Assembly (NCBI GenBank): GCA_000434055.1
Contig: HF999636.1
Location: forward strand, 1,903 to 51,350
Direction of reading: 5' to 3'
Source of the DNA: Ruminococcus sp. CAG:488
GTDB taxonomy: Bacteria; Bacillota; Clostridia; Oscillospirales; Acutalibacteraceae
DNA: 49,448 nt
Position numbers and translations under genes: made by a program. The notes beneath the pieces are model-generated. The model was not told the origin of the DNA. It did not search any database and was given only the letters and a program-made list of their open reading frames with translations. Below are positions 1 through 8,007 of the stretch, one piece after another (the first letter of the stretch is position 1; every line of letters starts with the position of its first letter).

Positions 1-492
1 AAGAGCGTCGGCGTAGGTCAGGAGGGCGAGATTGTTATCAAGGCAGAGCATGACAAGGTTCCCTGCGGACTCTTTATCGGCTACTACGGCGACGAGGAAA
101 AGACTTCCGAGTGCTGGCATGACGGACTTTACCATACGGGCGACGTTGCATGGCGAGACGAGGACGGCTTCTACTGGTATGTCGGACGTATCGACGATGT
201 TATCAAATCGTCGGGCTACCGTATAGGACCGTTCGAGATTGAGAACGTTATCATGGAGCTTCCGTATGTTCTTGAGTGCGGCGTTTCCGCCGCTCCCGAC
301 GAGGTAAGAGGTCAGGTTGTTAAGGCTTCAATCGTCCTTACAAAGGACACGGAGCCGACCGAGGAGCTCAAAAAGGAAATCCAAACCTATGTTAAGGAGC
401 ACACCGCACCGTATAAATATCCGAGAATCGTTGTTTTTAAGGACGAGCTTCCCAAAACAACGAGCGGTAAAATTATCAGAAATAAGCTGTAA
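1..492 (+). CDS. Acyl-CoA/acetyl-CoA synthetase, C-terminal part (cut by window start)
   Basis: This is the last 163 residues of an AMP-forming acyl-CoA synthetase (ANL superfamily), open from base 1. These enzymes activate a carboxylic acid to an acyl-adenylate and then transfer it to CoA. Visible signatures are YHTGD near residues 46-50, the hinge GRIDDVIKSSGYRIGPFEIE near residues 62-81, and PKTTSGKIIR near the end, whose lysine is the catalytic, often acetylated, residue of the mobile C-terminal domain. The N-terminal adenylation core lies outside the window, so acetate versus medium-chain acid specificity cannot be decided. A strong hairpin terminator follows directly after the stop codon. 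Confidence 0.9.
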   Translation, partial: KSVGVGQEGEIVIKAEHDKVPCGLFIGYYGDEEKTSECWHDGLYHTGDVAWRDEDGFYWYVGRIDDVIKSSGYRIGPFEIENVIMELPYVLECGVSAAPDEVRGQVVKASIVLTKDTEPTEELKKEIQTYVKEHTAPYKYPRIVVFKDELPKTTSGKIIRNKL

Positions 493-499
493 AAAGAAA

Positions 500-530
500 G
501 GCTGTGACACACTCGTCACAGCCGATTTTT
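500..530 (+). terminator. Rho-independent terminator after the acyl-CoA synthetase
   Basis: A 9-bp perfect stem (500-508 with 515-523) closes a 6-nt loop and is followed by a T-rich tract. It begins 8 nt after the synthetase stop. The end of the convergent DUF559 gene lies inside it. Confidence 0.85.
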
Positions 531-872
531 ATGTACTTCATAATTGATTTTTTCACAAACTGAGTCAAAACAGCAATTTATATCATTATTTGAAAATCTC
601 AGAACATCTAATCCGAGAGAATTTAACTTTGCGGTTCTTTTGTTATCAAGTAAAGCTTTTGCTTCATTGTAATGCTGAGAACCGTCAATTTCAATAACAA
701 GCTTTGCTTTGTGACAATAGAAATCTACGATATAATTATCTATTGTCTTTTGCCGTTGAAATCGTATTGGATAATTGCGTAAAAATTCATACCAAAGCTT
801 ATTTTCCTGCGGGGTTGCATTGCGTCTTAGACTTTGAGCTTTTTTAATTAGTTTACGGTTGTAGTCAATCAT
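516..872 (-). CDS. DUF559-family endonuclease-like protein
   Basis: This 118-residue protein matches the DUF559 family (PF04480), which is related to very-short-patch-repair and restriction-endonuclease-like folds. The family hallmarks are visible: ATPQENKLW near residue 20, then FQRQ, YIVDFYC and LVIEIDGSQH, which supply the acidic and Gln/His positions of the presumed PD-(D/E)XK-type active site. The biological substrate of such stand-alone genes is not established. The start is supported by GGGAG about 9 nt upstream, and that ribosome binding site lies inside the left arm of the adjacent 50-bp inverted repeat. The 3' end runs into the terminator of the convergent gene. I am confident of the family and not of the function. 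Confidence 0.8.
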   Translation of the reverse strand: MIDYNRKLIKKAQSLRRNATPQENKLWYEFLRNYPIRFQRQKTIDNYIVDFYCHKAKLVIEIDGSQHYNEAKALLDNKRTAKLNSLGLDVLRFSNNDINCCFDSVCEKINYEVHKNRL

Positions 873-875
873 TTT

Positions 876-1064
876 TTCACTCCCTCAGTCGGCTGCGCCG
901 CCAGCTCCCCCGGAGGAGGAGCCCAACAAGACTTCAAATCACATCAATATTTCTAATAACGCATAGAATTCTATTATAGTTAATTTGGAATTATATAGAG
1001 ATTGAAAAATTACGTGGGCTCCTCCTCCGGGGGAGCTGGCGGCGCAGCCGACTGAGGGAGTGAA
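876..1064. repeat. 189-bp element with perfect 50-bp terminal inverted repeats (MITE-like)
   Basis: Bases 876-925 and 1015-1064 are exact reverse complements over 50 bp, separated by 89 bp of AT-rich sequence with no ORF. The arms are GC-rich, unlike the centre. No convincing target duplication is visible at the outer edges. The left arm carries the ribosome binding site of the DUF559 gene. It could be a miniature transposable element, an interspersed repeat, or a structured RNA. It accounts for the gene-free stretch between 873 and 1131. Confidence 0.75.
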
Positions 1065-1131
1065 TTATTATAAAGCTGAATTTTATGTGTACTCAACAAT
1101 TTAAATATTCAACTGTTCAGACACAGCTCTT

Positions 1132-2967
1132 TTATATTGCTGACTTAATGTTCTTAAACTCAATCAGTCTCTGGAACGGTGCTTTAACCGAAGCCTTGTA
1201 TTCATTGTTGCTGATCGTTACCCTTGAGCAGCTTTGGCGGATTATGATTCTTCCGCGTCTGGCTTCATAGCTGCCGTCCTTATTATTTACCCTGTTGCCG
1301 CAAATTTTGAGATTTGATACGTTTGACGCATCAACAAGCCTGCCATAGAAATTATCAAAGCTGTTGTTTTCAACAGTTATATTATAGAAAAGAGTTGAGT
1401 CGGCGGATTTGCCGTCAATGTTTGTGGAAATGCTTATTTGAGCGCTCCATTCAACAACGTTACATTCAACAAAACTGTTGTTCCTGATAACAAGTCCGTT
1501 TACACCCGTGCCTTCAAGCCAAAGTCCGGACGAAATATCCATGATGACTTTGATTGGATTTGCCATGATTTTGTAGAACCTGTTGCTTTCGCAAAGTCCG
1601 TTATTGCTTTGAAGAAGCAGTCCTCTTGCTCGGTTTTCATGGAAATAGTTGCCGCTGATAACGTAATTTCCGCTGTCGATGCTGCCGTTTGAAACGATAC
1701 AGTCCTTGACAATATAATCGGGCAATTCTTTATCGAATGTAAGCTTTTTGCCTTCAACGGATGTAACCTCTGCCGAAAAACCGAGTCTGTCAAAGCCTTT
1801 GCTGCTGAAAATGGCAGTGTCTCCGGCTGCAAAATTGTTTGCATTGGTGTAAATCTCAACCGTTTTTTCATCGAGCTTGTCTGTTACCGTTGCAATGTTG
1901 TCGTGTACGTTAACGTCATCGTCGCCCATGAAGCTGAAATCACAGCCGCTGATTCTGAATTTACCGTTTGTGTTTGCGATGTGCACGCCGTCGGCGGTCG
2001 TCGAAATTCTGTTATCGTCGTGCTCGGGGTCAAGTCCGATCACACAGCCGAGCAGTTGAAAGTGTTCCGAGCGATTTTCAATCAGCCAGCCCATGCCTGC
2101 AACCGCATAAAGCTTAATGCCTGAAAAAGTGATGTTCGACGTGTTGTATACATTGAATGCATTGCCGCCGTAAACATGGTGGCGCAGAAGATAAACCTCA
2201 CCGTCCGTATAATTATCAAGTGATCCGTCGTGTGTGACTTTCAGCACGTTGTGATCGGTTTTTTCAACGGTTTTAATGCTGCCGGGGAATTGGTACACAT
2301 AGTTTTCTTTGAAATCCTGCCTTGTTCCGGGAGTGAGGGTCTCAGAGTCATACTTTGTAAACGCCATTATCGGGATATCTGCCGAAACCTCATTAAGCTC
2401 GGTAAATTCAAGCTCAAAGCTGTGAGACTCTTTGCTCGCATTTCTTATCTTCACAAGCGAAGCGAGTCTTGAAACATCAAGGTTCCATGTTATGCCGAGA
2501 CCTCGAATCTCAATGCAGTTGCAGTTTACAATATGAAAATAATTCGGGTTCTCAAAAATGAACTGTGCTCCGTCGGCATCAATGAGAACGTTTTTAAGGC
2601 CGTCTAGCATGATTGATTTGTCGGTTCGGAAATAGTATTTACCGCCGTCAACCTTGAGCGTAATATTCGGGTTGGCTTTGCAGTATTCAATCGCCTTGCA
2701 AAATGCCGAATAGTTGTCATCTGCCGCTGTGCTCACGCCGAAATCCGAAGCGTTGACGGATCTGCAGCTTTTTTCATTCGGTCTTGCAATGTAGAATACC
2801 GAATCATTTACGCCGTCAACTCGGTCATAGGTGCGCACCTCATCGGTTGTCGGCTCGCTTTCGGCAGCGAGATTCTCCGGCATAGTAATTGGAGTCGGTT
2901 TAAGATTGAAAATCGGGGCAACCAACATCAAGATTGATGTTATGATACATAAAAAAGTCTGTGTCAT
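1132..2967 (-). CDS. Secreted right-handed parallel beta-helix protein (possible GH110-like glycosidase)
   Basis: This 611-residue protein starts with a hydrophobic export signal (residues 1-22). After an SVNASDFGV segment typical of the start of pectate-lyase-like helices come many short repeats of the N-x-F or I-x-x-N-x-F kind, which build a right-handed parallel beta-helix. A segment reading TADGVHIAN and then GDDDVNVHD resembles the acidic active-site region of family 110 alpha-galactosidases; that assignment is inference and other helix-fold glycosidases or lyases are possible. It is the last gene of an operon with a thioesterase and a Gfo/Idh/MocA oxidoreductase, starting 12 nt after the thioesterase gene. 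GAGGT 7-8 nt upstream supports the start. No terminator was obvious at its 3' end. Confidence 0.75.
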   Translation of the reverse strand: MTQTFLCIITSILMLVAPIFNLKPTPITMPENLAAESEPTTDEVRTYDRVDGVNDSVFYIARPNEKSCRSVNASDFGVSTAADDNYSAFCKAIEYCKANPNITLKVDGGKYYFRTDKSIMLDGLKNVLIDADGAQFIFENPNYFHIVNCNCIEIRGLGITWNLDVSRLASLVKIRNASKESHSFELEFTELNEVSADIPIMAFTKYDSETLTPGTRQDFKENYVYQFPGSIKTVEKTDHNVLKVTHDGSLDNYTDGEVYLLRHHVYGGNAFNVYNTSNITFSGIKLYAVAGMGWLIENRSEHFQLLGCVIGLDPEHDDNRISTTADGVHIANTNGKFRISGCDFSFMGDDDVNVHDNIATVTDKLDEKTVEIYTNANNFAAGDTAIFSSKGFDRLGFSAEVTSVEGKKLTFDKELPDYIVKDCIVSNGSIDSGNYVISGNYFHENRARGLLLQSNNGLCESNRFYKIMANPIKVIMDISSGLWLEGTGVNGLVIRNNSFVECNVVEWSAQISISTNIDGKSADSTLFYNITVENNSFDNFYGRLVDASNVSNLKICGNRVNNKDGSYEARRGRIIIRQSCSRVTISNNEYKASVKAPFQRLIEFKNIKSAI

Positions 2968-2979
2968 GCTTTTACCTCG

Positions 2980-3378
2980 TTAATCTCCGATGTGAAATCC
3001 GGTCGTGCTGATAACGGCAATTTCGGTACCGAGATCGTCTGTTATCGTTATTTCATAGAAGCAGAGTTTTCTGCCCTCCTTGACTTTTCTGCACTCGGCG
3101 AAAAGCTTATTACCCTTTGATGATGTCAGATAGCTGATGTGGCTGTCCGCCGTAGCGGTGAAGCTCTCGGAAGTATTGGTTGCAACGGCGAAAGCAAAGT
3201 CGGCAAGAGTGAACATAACTCCGCCCATGACCTGACCGTGTGCTCCGTAGTGCCTTTTATCAAGGTCGAGACTGCATTTTGAATAGCAGTCATCAACCTC
3301 GTCGATTTTTACACCCGTAACCTCAACGGCATATCTGTCTCCCTCAAAAAAGCGGCGAACTTTTTCTATATCTCTCAT
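2980..3378 (-). CDS. PaaI/YbgC-like hotdog-fold thioesterase
   Basis: This roughly 132-residue hotdog-fold protein carries a helix reading HGQVMGGVMFTLADFAFA, the signature of PaaI-type acyl-CoA thioesterases, followed by the strands ending AVISTTGFHI. Such enzymes hydrolyse small or aromatic acyl-CoA esters. The start at 3378 is preferred because AAAGGA lies about 9 nt upstream and it clears the end of the upstream oxidoreductase gene; an open frame continues upstream to 3459 but would overlap that gene. It is the middle gene of a three-gene minus-strand operon. Substrate unknown. Confidence 0.8.
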   Translation of the reverse strand: MRDIEKVRRFFEGDRYAVEVTGVKIDEVDDCYSKCSLDLDKRHYGAHGQVMGGVMFTLADFAFAVATNTSESFTATADSHISYLTSSKGNKLFAECRKVKEGRKLCFYEITITDDLGTEIAVISTTGFHIGD

Positions 3379-3403
3379 ACAATCAATCCTTTGAAGCTGT
3401 TGT

Positions 3404-4492
3404 TTATTCATCAAAATAAATTGGCTTTCCTGTCTTAGCCGATTCATAGATGGCCTCAAGAATCTGTGTTACAACAAGCGCCTGACTTGCCTTTGTGCGC
3501 GGCTCACGGTCGTTGATAACGGCATCAAGCCATGCTCTCGCTTCAAGCACTGACGGATCCTCATCACCGTCGCCGTCATAAAACGCAACTCCGCCGGCAT
3601 CAAGATCGGGCTTAAGAACGCATTGTCTGCCGTTCTTAACAAAGTTGATATTGAGACCGTCAAACATATCTGCGCCGCCCTCGGTGCCGCAAATCATTGT
3701 TATGGCCTCTTTAGGATTTCTGATGTTCAAAGCCCAACTGGATTCGAGCATTATCGTTGCTCCGTTTTCCATAACGATAAAGCCGAACGCAGCGTCCTCA
3801 ACCGTGAATCTTTCCGGATCCCAGTCGCCCCAAGCGTTGCCGCAGTCCTTTTGATTTTTGAGCTTTTCAAAAGTTGTGCCAACTACCATCTTCGGCTTGT
3901 AATTATCCATCATCCAAAGGGTAAGATCGAGCGCATGGGTGCCGATATCAATGAGCGGACCGCCGCCCTGCTCGTATTCGTTGAGGAAAACGCCCCATGT
4001 CGGAACAGCACGTCGGCGAAGCGCAATAGCCTTGCCGTAATATATTTCGCCAAGCTCGCCGTCCTCACACATTTTTTTGAGATAGAGCGAATCCGCTCTC
4101 CAGCGTGACTGGTATCCGATAGTGAGCTTCATACCGGTTCTTTCGGAAGTGTCAAGCATTTCTTTGGCCTCTTTATATGTCTTTGCCATCGGCTTTTCAC
4201 ACATTACATGCTTGCCTGCTTCCATGGCATCAATTGAAATAAAAGCGTGTGAGCGGTTCGGCGTGCAGACGTGAACAACCTCAATATCCTTATCCTTGAG
4301 AAGCTCCTTATAGTCCGTGTAGACCTTTGCGCCTTCAACGCCATATTCTTCAGCCGCTTTGACCGCTCTTTCTTCGATAATATCGCAGAAAGCAACCATT
4401 TGAGCATTCTTTATTTTCTTGAGCGAAGGCATATGCTTTCCGTTGGCGATGCCGCCGCATCCGATTATACCTATTTTTACGATTCTGTCCAT
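3404..4492 (-). CDS. Gfo/Idh/MocA family NAD(P)-dependent oxidoreductase
   Basis: This 362-residue protein begins with a Rossmann dinucleotide-binding motif (GIIGCGGIANGKH, residues 8-20). It continues with VVHVCTPNRSH and the family hallmark EKPMAKT (residues 99-105), whose lysine takes part in catalysis. Next comes GGGPLIDIGTHALDL, which contains the catalytic D-x-x-x-H pair. Family members oxidise or reduce sugars, inositols and related cyclitols. AAAGGAG sits just upstream of the start. It is the first gene of the operon and has its own promoter (4521-4548). With a beta-helix hydrolase-like protein downstream, a carbohydrate role is plausible, but the substrate is unknown. Confidence 0.9.
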   Translation of the reverse strand: MDRIVKIGIIGCGGIANGKHMPSLKKIKNAQMVAFCDIIEERAVKAAEEYGVEGAKVYTDYKELLKDKDIEVVHVCTPNRSHAFISIDAMEAGKHVMCEKPMAKTYKEAKEMLDTSERTGMKLTIGYQSRWRADSLYLKKMCEDGELGEIYYGKAIALRRRAVPTWGVFLNEYEQGGGPLIDIGTHALDLTLWMMDNYKPKMVVGTTFEKLKNQKDCGNAWGDWDPERFTVEDAAFGFIVMENGATIMLESSWALNIRNPKEAITMICGTEGGADMFDGLNINFVKNGRQCVLKPDLDAGGVAFYDGDGDEDPSVLEARAWLDAVINDREPRTKASQALVVTQILEAIYESAKTGKPIYFDE

Positions 4493-4520
4493 TTTAAAAC
4501 TCCTTTATACAGTTTATTTT

Positions 4521-4548
4521 ATGATATCATATTGAATAAAAAAGTCAA
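4521..4548 (-). promoter_or_regulatory. Sigma-A promoter for the oxidoreductase operon
   Basis: On the minus strand TTGACT (4548-4543) is separated by 16 bp from TATCAT (4526-4521), about 30 nt upstream of the oxidoreductase start. Confidence 0.6.
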
Positions 4549-4648
4549 GATAATCCGTTCGCAAAATAGAAATACGCCCTTGCAAAAACGGCACTTTAAT
4601 TTTTGCGAATCTTATGATACAATAAAGCAAATTAAAGGCGGTGAAGAT

Positions 4649-5308
4649 ATGATTAAAACAGTGATTTTTGACCTTGACGGTCTGTTGGTCAACAGCGAAT
4701 TGATGACTTATGAATTTTATAAAAGGATACTTGCTGAAAAGAAAATTGAATTTTCTTTAAAAACATATACCGATATTTATTGCGGACGTACCGCCGTGCG
4801 AAATCTGACAGAATTGATTGAGACTTATAACCTGCCGTTTGATGTGGAAAAGGGTATGGTGCTTACCCATGAGGCGGAAAAGGAATACCTGAGGACCAAA
4901 GGCGTTCCGCTCAAAAAGGGCGCCAAAGAGCTTCTTGATTTTCTCGAAAATAAAGACTACGGTATCTATCTTGCTTCGTCGAGCGGAAAAGAGCGGGCGC
5001 ATACGATTCTTTCCGGAAACGGCATAGACGGATATTTCGACGGCGGAGTTTTCGGCGATGAAATAGAGCACAGTAAGCCGGCACCCGATGTTTTCCTGAA
5101 AGCAAAAGAAAAGGCAGGTGCAAGGGCAGAGGAGTGTCTTGTGTTGGAGGACAGTGACGCGGGAATCCATGCTGCCTATGCCGCCGGAATTCCCGTTATC
5201 TGTATTCCTGATCTGAAGCAGCCGTCCGAGGAGTCAAGAAAAATGGCAAGGCTTGTTCTTCCATCTTTGCTTGACGTTAAAGAAATGCTTGAAAAGAAAG
5301 AAATATAA
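4649..5308 (+). CDS. HAD-superfamily phosphatase, beta-phosphoglucomutase-like
   Basis: This 219-residue HAD hydrolase has the nucleophile motif IFDLDGLLVNSE (Asp8 and Asp10), motif II in LASSSGKERA, and the acidic motif III-IV segment KPAPDVFLKAK followed by LVLEDSDAGI. The helical cap between residues 15 and 80 places it in the beta-phosphoglucomutase/phosphatase subgroup. The likely role is dephosphorylation or mutase activity on small sugar phosphates. The start at 4649 follows AAAGGCGGTG. The frame stays open for a further 378 nt upstream, but that sequence lies opposite the oxidoreductase gene and its promoter and is not credible coding sequence. Confidence 0.85.
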   Translation: MIKTVIFDLDGLLVNSELMTYEFYKRILAEKKIEFSLKTYTDIYCGRTAVRNLTELIETYNLPFDVEKGMVLTHEAEKEYLRTKGVPLKKGAKELLDFLENKDYGIYLASSSGKERAHTILSGNGIDGYFDGGVFGDEIEHSKPAPDVFLKAKEKAGARAEECLVLEDSDAGIHAAYAAGIPVICIPDLKQPSEESRKMARLVLPSLLDVKEMLEKKEI

Positions 5309-5310
5309 AA

Positions 5311-5346
5311 AAAGGCTGTGGCAAAATGAACTTTGCCACAGCCTTT
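5311..5346. terminator. Strong terminator after the HAD gene (probably bidirectional)
   Basis: A perfect 15-bp stem (5311-5325 with 5332-5346) with a 6-nt loop ends in TTT, and the stem has AAA on its 5' side. It begins 2 nt after the HAD stop. It could also serve the convergent LysR gene, which ends at 5446. Confidence 0.85.
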
Positions 5347-5445
5347 GCTGTTGTTCTTTAAGGTAATTACCATACAATTGAGATGTGCAAATTGTGTGGT
5401 ATAATTATTCATCATGGATGAAGCTGAGCTCAGAGGAGCTTTATT

Positions 5446-6321
5446 CTATTCTTCAATCTCTCTAATAACTTTTTTACTGCAGGCGACGAATTTTTGAACG
5501 ATGAGAGGCATTGTATTTTTGGACTTCACGATAATTCCGAGGTCACGGTGCTCATCGGGGTAGAGAGGCTTTGTGATGACATTTCCTTTCATTCCGTCAA
5601 GAATGAGCTTCGGCAATATGCTGTAGCCCAAGCCGTGGCTGACGATTGAAACAACGGTTGCATCGTCAACAGTCGTCGAGTTTATGTTCGGCTCGATTCC
5701 GCTTTTCTGAATGATTCTCAAGATATCACCGTCTGCACCGTAGGTAGGAATGAAAAATGATTTGTCCTGAAAAAAGTCCATCGTAATGTAATCGTCAGAG
5801 TTGGTGTCGTTCGGCGGAAGAACTGCAAAAATACGGTCGTCAAGCAGGTGAATCCAATCGAACTTATTGTTTTTAATAAGGCTCATAAAGCCGAGGTCAA
5901 CCTCACTGTTTGCAACAAGACGTGAAATTTCCTCCGGCAAGCCGACGTGAAGCTCAAATTTTGCATTTGGATTTTCTTTGCGAAAGCTGCTTATAATAAC
6001 AGGGAGCCAATGGTTCGCAATGCTTGAATATGCGGCGATTCTTATTACCTTGTTGTCGTCCGCCTTGATGTTTCCGATTGCCGTGTCGAGAGCCGAGGCG
6101 GCATCTGTGAAGCTTTTGATATACGGCAAAAGATCCTTGCCGTCGGGTGAAAGCTTTACTCCGAGTTTTGTTCGCTGGAGAAGCGAAACACCGATTTCCT
6201 TTTCCAGTCGGTTCATCATATGCGTGAGTCCGGCCTGAGTGTAACCGAGCTCTTCGGCGGCTCCGGTGAGACTGCCGCATTCTATTGCTTTTAAAAGAGC
6301 ATGAAATTTCTCTGAGTCCAT
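5446..6321 (-). CDS. LysR-family transcriptional regulator
   Basis: This 291-residue LysR-type regulator has an N-terminal winged helix (residues 1-60: FHALLKAIECGSLTGAAEEL, then YTQAGLTHMMNRLEKEIG) and a C-terminal periplasmic-binding-like effector domain (about 90-290). It is divergent from the amino-acid permease at 6456, the classic LysR arrangement in which the regulator controls its divergent neighbour. An AT-rich palindrome in the shared gap is a candidate operator. The effector, possibly an amino acid carried by the permease, is inferred only from position. Confidence 0.9.
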   Translation of the reverse strand: MDSEKFHALLKAIECGSLTGAAEELGYTQAGLTHMMNRLEKEIGVSLLQRTKLGVKLSPDGKDLLPYIKSFTDAASALDTAIGNIKADDNKVIRIAAYSSIANHWLPVIISSFRKENPNAKFELHVGLPEEISRLVANSEVDLGFMSLIKNNKFDWIHLLDDRIFAVLPPNDTNSDDYITMDFFQDKSFFIPTYGADGDILRIIQKSGIEPNINSTTVDDATVVSIVSHGLGYSILPKLILDGMKGNVITKPLYPDEHRDLGIIVKSKNTMPLIVQKFVACSKKVIREIEE

Positions 6322-6361
6322 ATAGTTATCATTCCTAACGTAATAACATTTTGTAATAGAT

Positions 6362-6407
6362 ATATTATAATATGTAGGTTTACTTTTTTCAAGTTTTATT
6401 GTATAAT
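6362..6407 (+). promoter_or_regulatory. Permease promoter with candidate LysR operator
   Basis: TTTACT (6379-6384) and TATAAT (6402-6407) are spaced 17 bp apart, about 50 nt upstream of the permease start. Immediately upstream lies a perfect 12-bp palindrome, ATATTATAATAT (6362-6373), a plausible LysR-type binding site. Confidence 0.55.
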
Positions 6408-6455
6408 TTTTCTACAATTTTTGGATTTCTTAAAAAGAGAGGGGATTTAATTCAC

Positions 6456-7883
6456 ATGGCAGAATTAAAAAAGAAATACGGTTTGATCACCGCTATCTGC
6501 ATGGTTGTCGGAATCGTTGTCGGTTCCGGTGTTTTCTTCAAGGCAGAGGCGATGCTCAACATCACAAACGGTGACCTTCCGGTTGCCTTGCTCTCGTGGC
6601 TTATCGGTGGCTGCGTTATGGTAATCAGCGCATATACTTTCGCCGTTATGGGAACAAAATTCGAGAAAATCAACGGTGTTGTTGACTATTCCGAGGCCCT
6701 TGTCGGCAGCAAGTATGCTTATTATGTCGGATGGTTCATGGCTACGATTTACTACCCGGCAATGACATCTGCGCTTGCATGGCTTTCGGCGAGATATACA
6801 ATGGTGCTTTTCGGATTTGAGTTGAACTCTGCGGAAACAATGGTTCTCGCATTTGTTTATCTTATTCTCAGCTTTGCGCTTAATACGCTTTCTCCGAAGC
6901 TTGCAGGTCATTTCCAGGTTTCAACAACCGTAATCAAGCTTATTCCGCTTATTCTTATGGCTGTTGTCGGAACAATTTACGGAATCAAAAACGGAGTTCT
7001 TATAGATAACATGAATTCTGTTGTTGAACTTGTTAAGGACGCCGAGGGAAATATTGTTTCAAGCACACAGGTTGCAAGGCAAGGCGTTTCAACGCATCTT
7101 ATTCTTGCCGGTGTTTGCACATCTGTTTTTGCTTATGAAGGCTGGGTTATCGCTACGGCTATCAACTCCGAGCTTAAGGACGCAAAGAAGAATCTTCCCC
7201 GTGCTCTTGTTCTCGGAACAATTATCGTTGTCGTTGTTTATATGCTTTACTATATCGGAATTTCGGGCAGCATCAAGACTGCCGAGCTTCTCCCGAACGG
7301 TGCAGGCCTTGCGTTCAAGACAATTTTCGGAAACGTTGCCGGAACAATTTTGACTGTATTCATTGCAGTTTCATGTCTCGGAACTCTTAACGGACTTACT
7401 CTTGCATGTGACCGCGGATTCTATTCTCTTGCGGCAAGAAATCACGGACCGAGACCCGATTTCCTCGGCAAGCTTGACCATGCCACGGAGATGCCCTCAA
7501 ACGCTTCGATCGTTGCGCTTATCTTTAATGCGCTTTGGCTCTTCTATTTCTACATGGCTAACCTTACTCCTTTTGCAAGCTACACGGGAAAGGGCTCTAT
7601 ATTCCTCTTTGACTCTACAGAGCTTCCGCTTATCTGTGTTTACGCATTCTATCTTCCGCTTTATGTTATGCTCATGGTAAAGGGAAAGGAATTCAATGTT
7701 TTCCGTCGCTTTATTATGCCAATTCTGTCTTTTGCAGGTGCATGCCTGTTTATCTATGCCGCTATTGCAAAGCACGGTATAAAGAACATCGGCTTCATTA
7801 TTGTTGCCGGAGTTATCATGCTTCTCGGAGCAATTCTTTATAATCCGAGAAGTGTAAAGCAAAAAGCAAAAAGCAAGAAATAA
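6456..7883 (+). CDS. APC-family amino-acid permease
   Basis: This 475-residue integral membrane protein of the amino acid-polyamine-organocation family has about 12 predicted helices. The first helix carries the substrate-binding motif VGSGVFFKAEAML. Later segments such as YEGWVIATAINSELKDAKKN match the helix 6 to helix 7 region of the family. It should import amino acids by proton or exchange coupling. The start at 6456 follows GAGAGGGG by 11 nt; an open frame begins at 6399 but lacks a ribosome binding site. The divergent LysR gene is its likely regulator. The C-terminus is lysine-rich. The specific amino acid cannot be told. Confidence 0.9.
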   Translation: MAELKKKYGLITAICMVVGIVVGSGVFFKAEAMLNITNGDLPVALLSWLIGGCVMVISAYTFAVMGTKFEKINGVVDYSEALVGSKYAYYVGWFMATIYYPAMTSALAWLSARYTMVLFGFELNSAETMVLAFVYLILSFALNTLSPKLAGHFQVSTTVIKLIPLILMAVVGTIYGIKNGVLIDNMNSVVELVKDAEGNIVSSTQVARQGVSTHLILAGVCTSVFAYEGWVIATAINSELKDAKKNLPRALVLGTIIVVVVYMLYYIGISGSIKTAELLPNGAGLAFKTIFGNVAGTILTVFIAVSCLGTLNGLTLACDRGFYSLAARNHGPRPDFLGKLDHATEMPSNASIVALIFNALWLFYFYMANLTPFASYTGKGSIFLFDSTELPLICVYAFYLPLYVMLMVKGKEFNVFRRFIMPILSFAGACLFIYAAIAKHGIKNIGFIIVAGVIMLLGAILYNPRSVKQKAKSKK

Positions 7884-7901
7884 AAAGCAATAATTTTTGA
7901 A

Positions 7902-7932
7902 AAGCCTGCGGTGTAAACTGCGGGCTTATTTA
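7902..7932 (+). terminator. Terminator after the permease
   Basis: An imperfect 10-bp stem (AAGCCTGCGG with CTGCGGGCTT) is followed by a T-rich stretch, about 20 nt after the permease stop. Confidence 0.6.
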
Positions 7933-7961
7933 TTGACAGAGGGCATTTTTTGGAGTATCAT
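7933..7961 (+). promoter_or_regulatory. Sigma-A promoter of the feoAB operon
   Basis: A consensus TTGACA (7933-7938) lies 17 bp from TATCAT (7956-7961), about 45 nt upstream of the feoAB start. I could not define a Fur box by eye. Confidence 0.65.
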
Positions 7962-8007
7962 TAAAAGCGAATAAACAGTAAATTATTCAGCAAAGGAAAT
8001 GAATACT

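Noticed and set aside
1085..1270. A plus-strand 61-codon frame after the inverted repeat, with a GGGAG in the right arm.
   Set aside because: It is largely antisense to the 3' end of the beta-helix gene, has a long spacing to the GGGAG, and has no recognisable domain.
4271..4648. N-terminal extension of the HAD protein frame.
   Set aside because: It lies opposite the oxidoreductase gene and its promoter; a good ribosome binding site and the HAD motif both place the start at 4649.
5379..5500. TTGAGA and TATAAT followed by a 27-codon frame starting at 5414, antisense to the LysR 3' end.
   Set aside because: The spacing is 16 bp and the frame has no ribosome binding site; it lies over the LysR tail, so it is not called as a gene.
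7939..8007. Iron-sensing or other riboswitch upstream of feoAB.
   Set aside because: The leader is only about 40 nt and shows no conserved aptamer-like structure.
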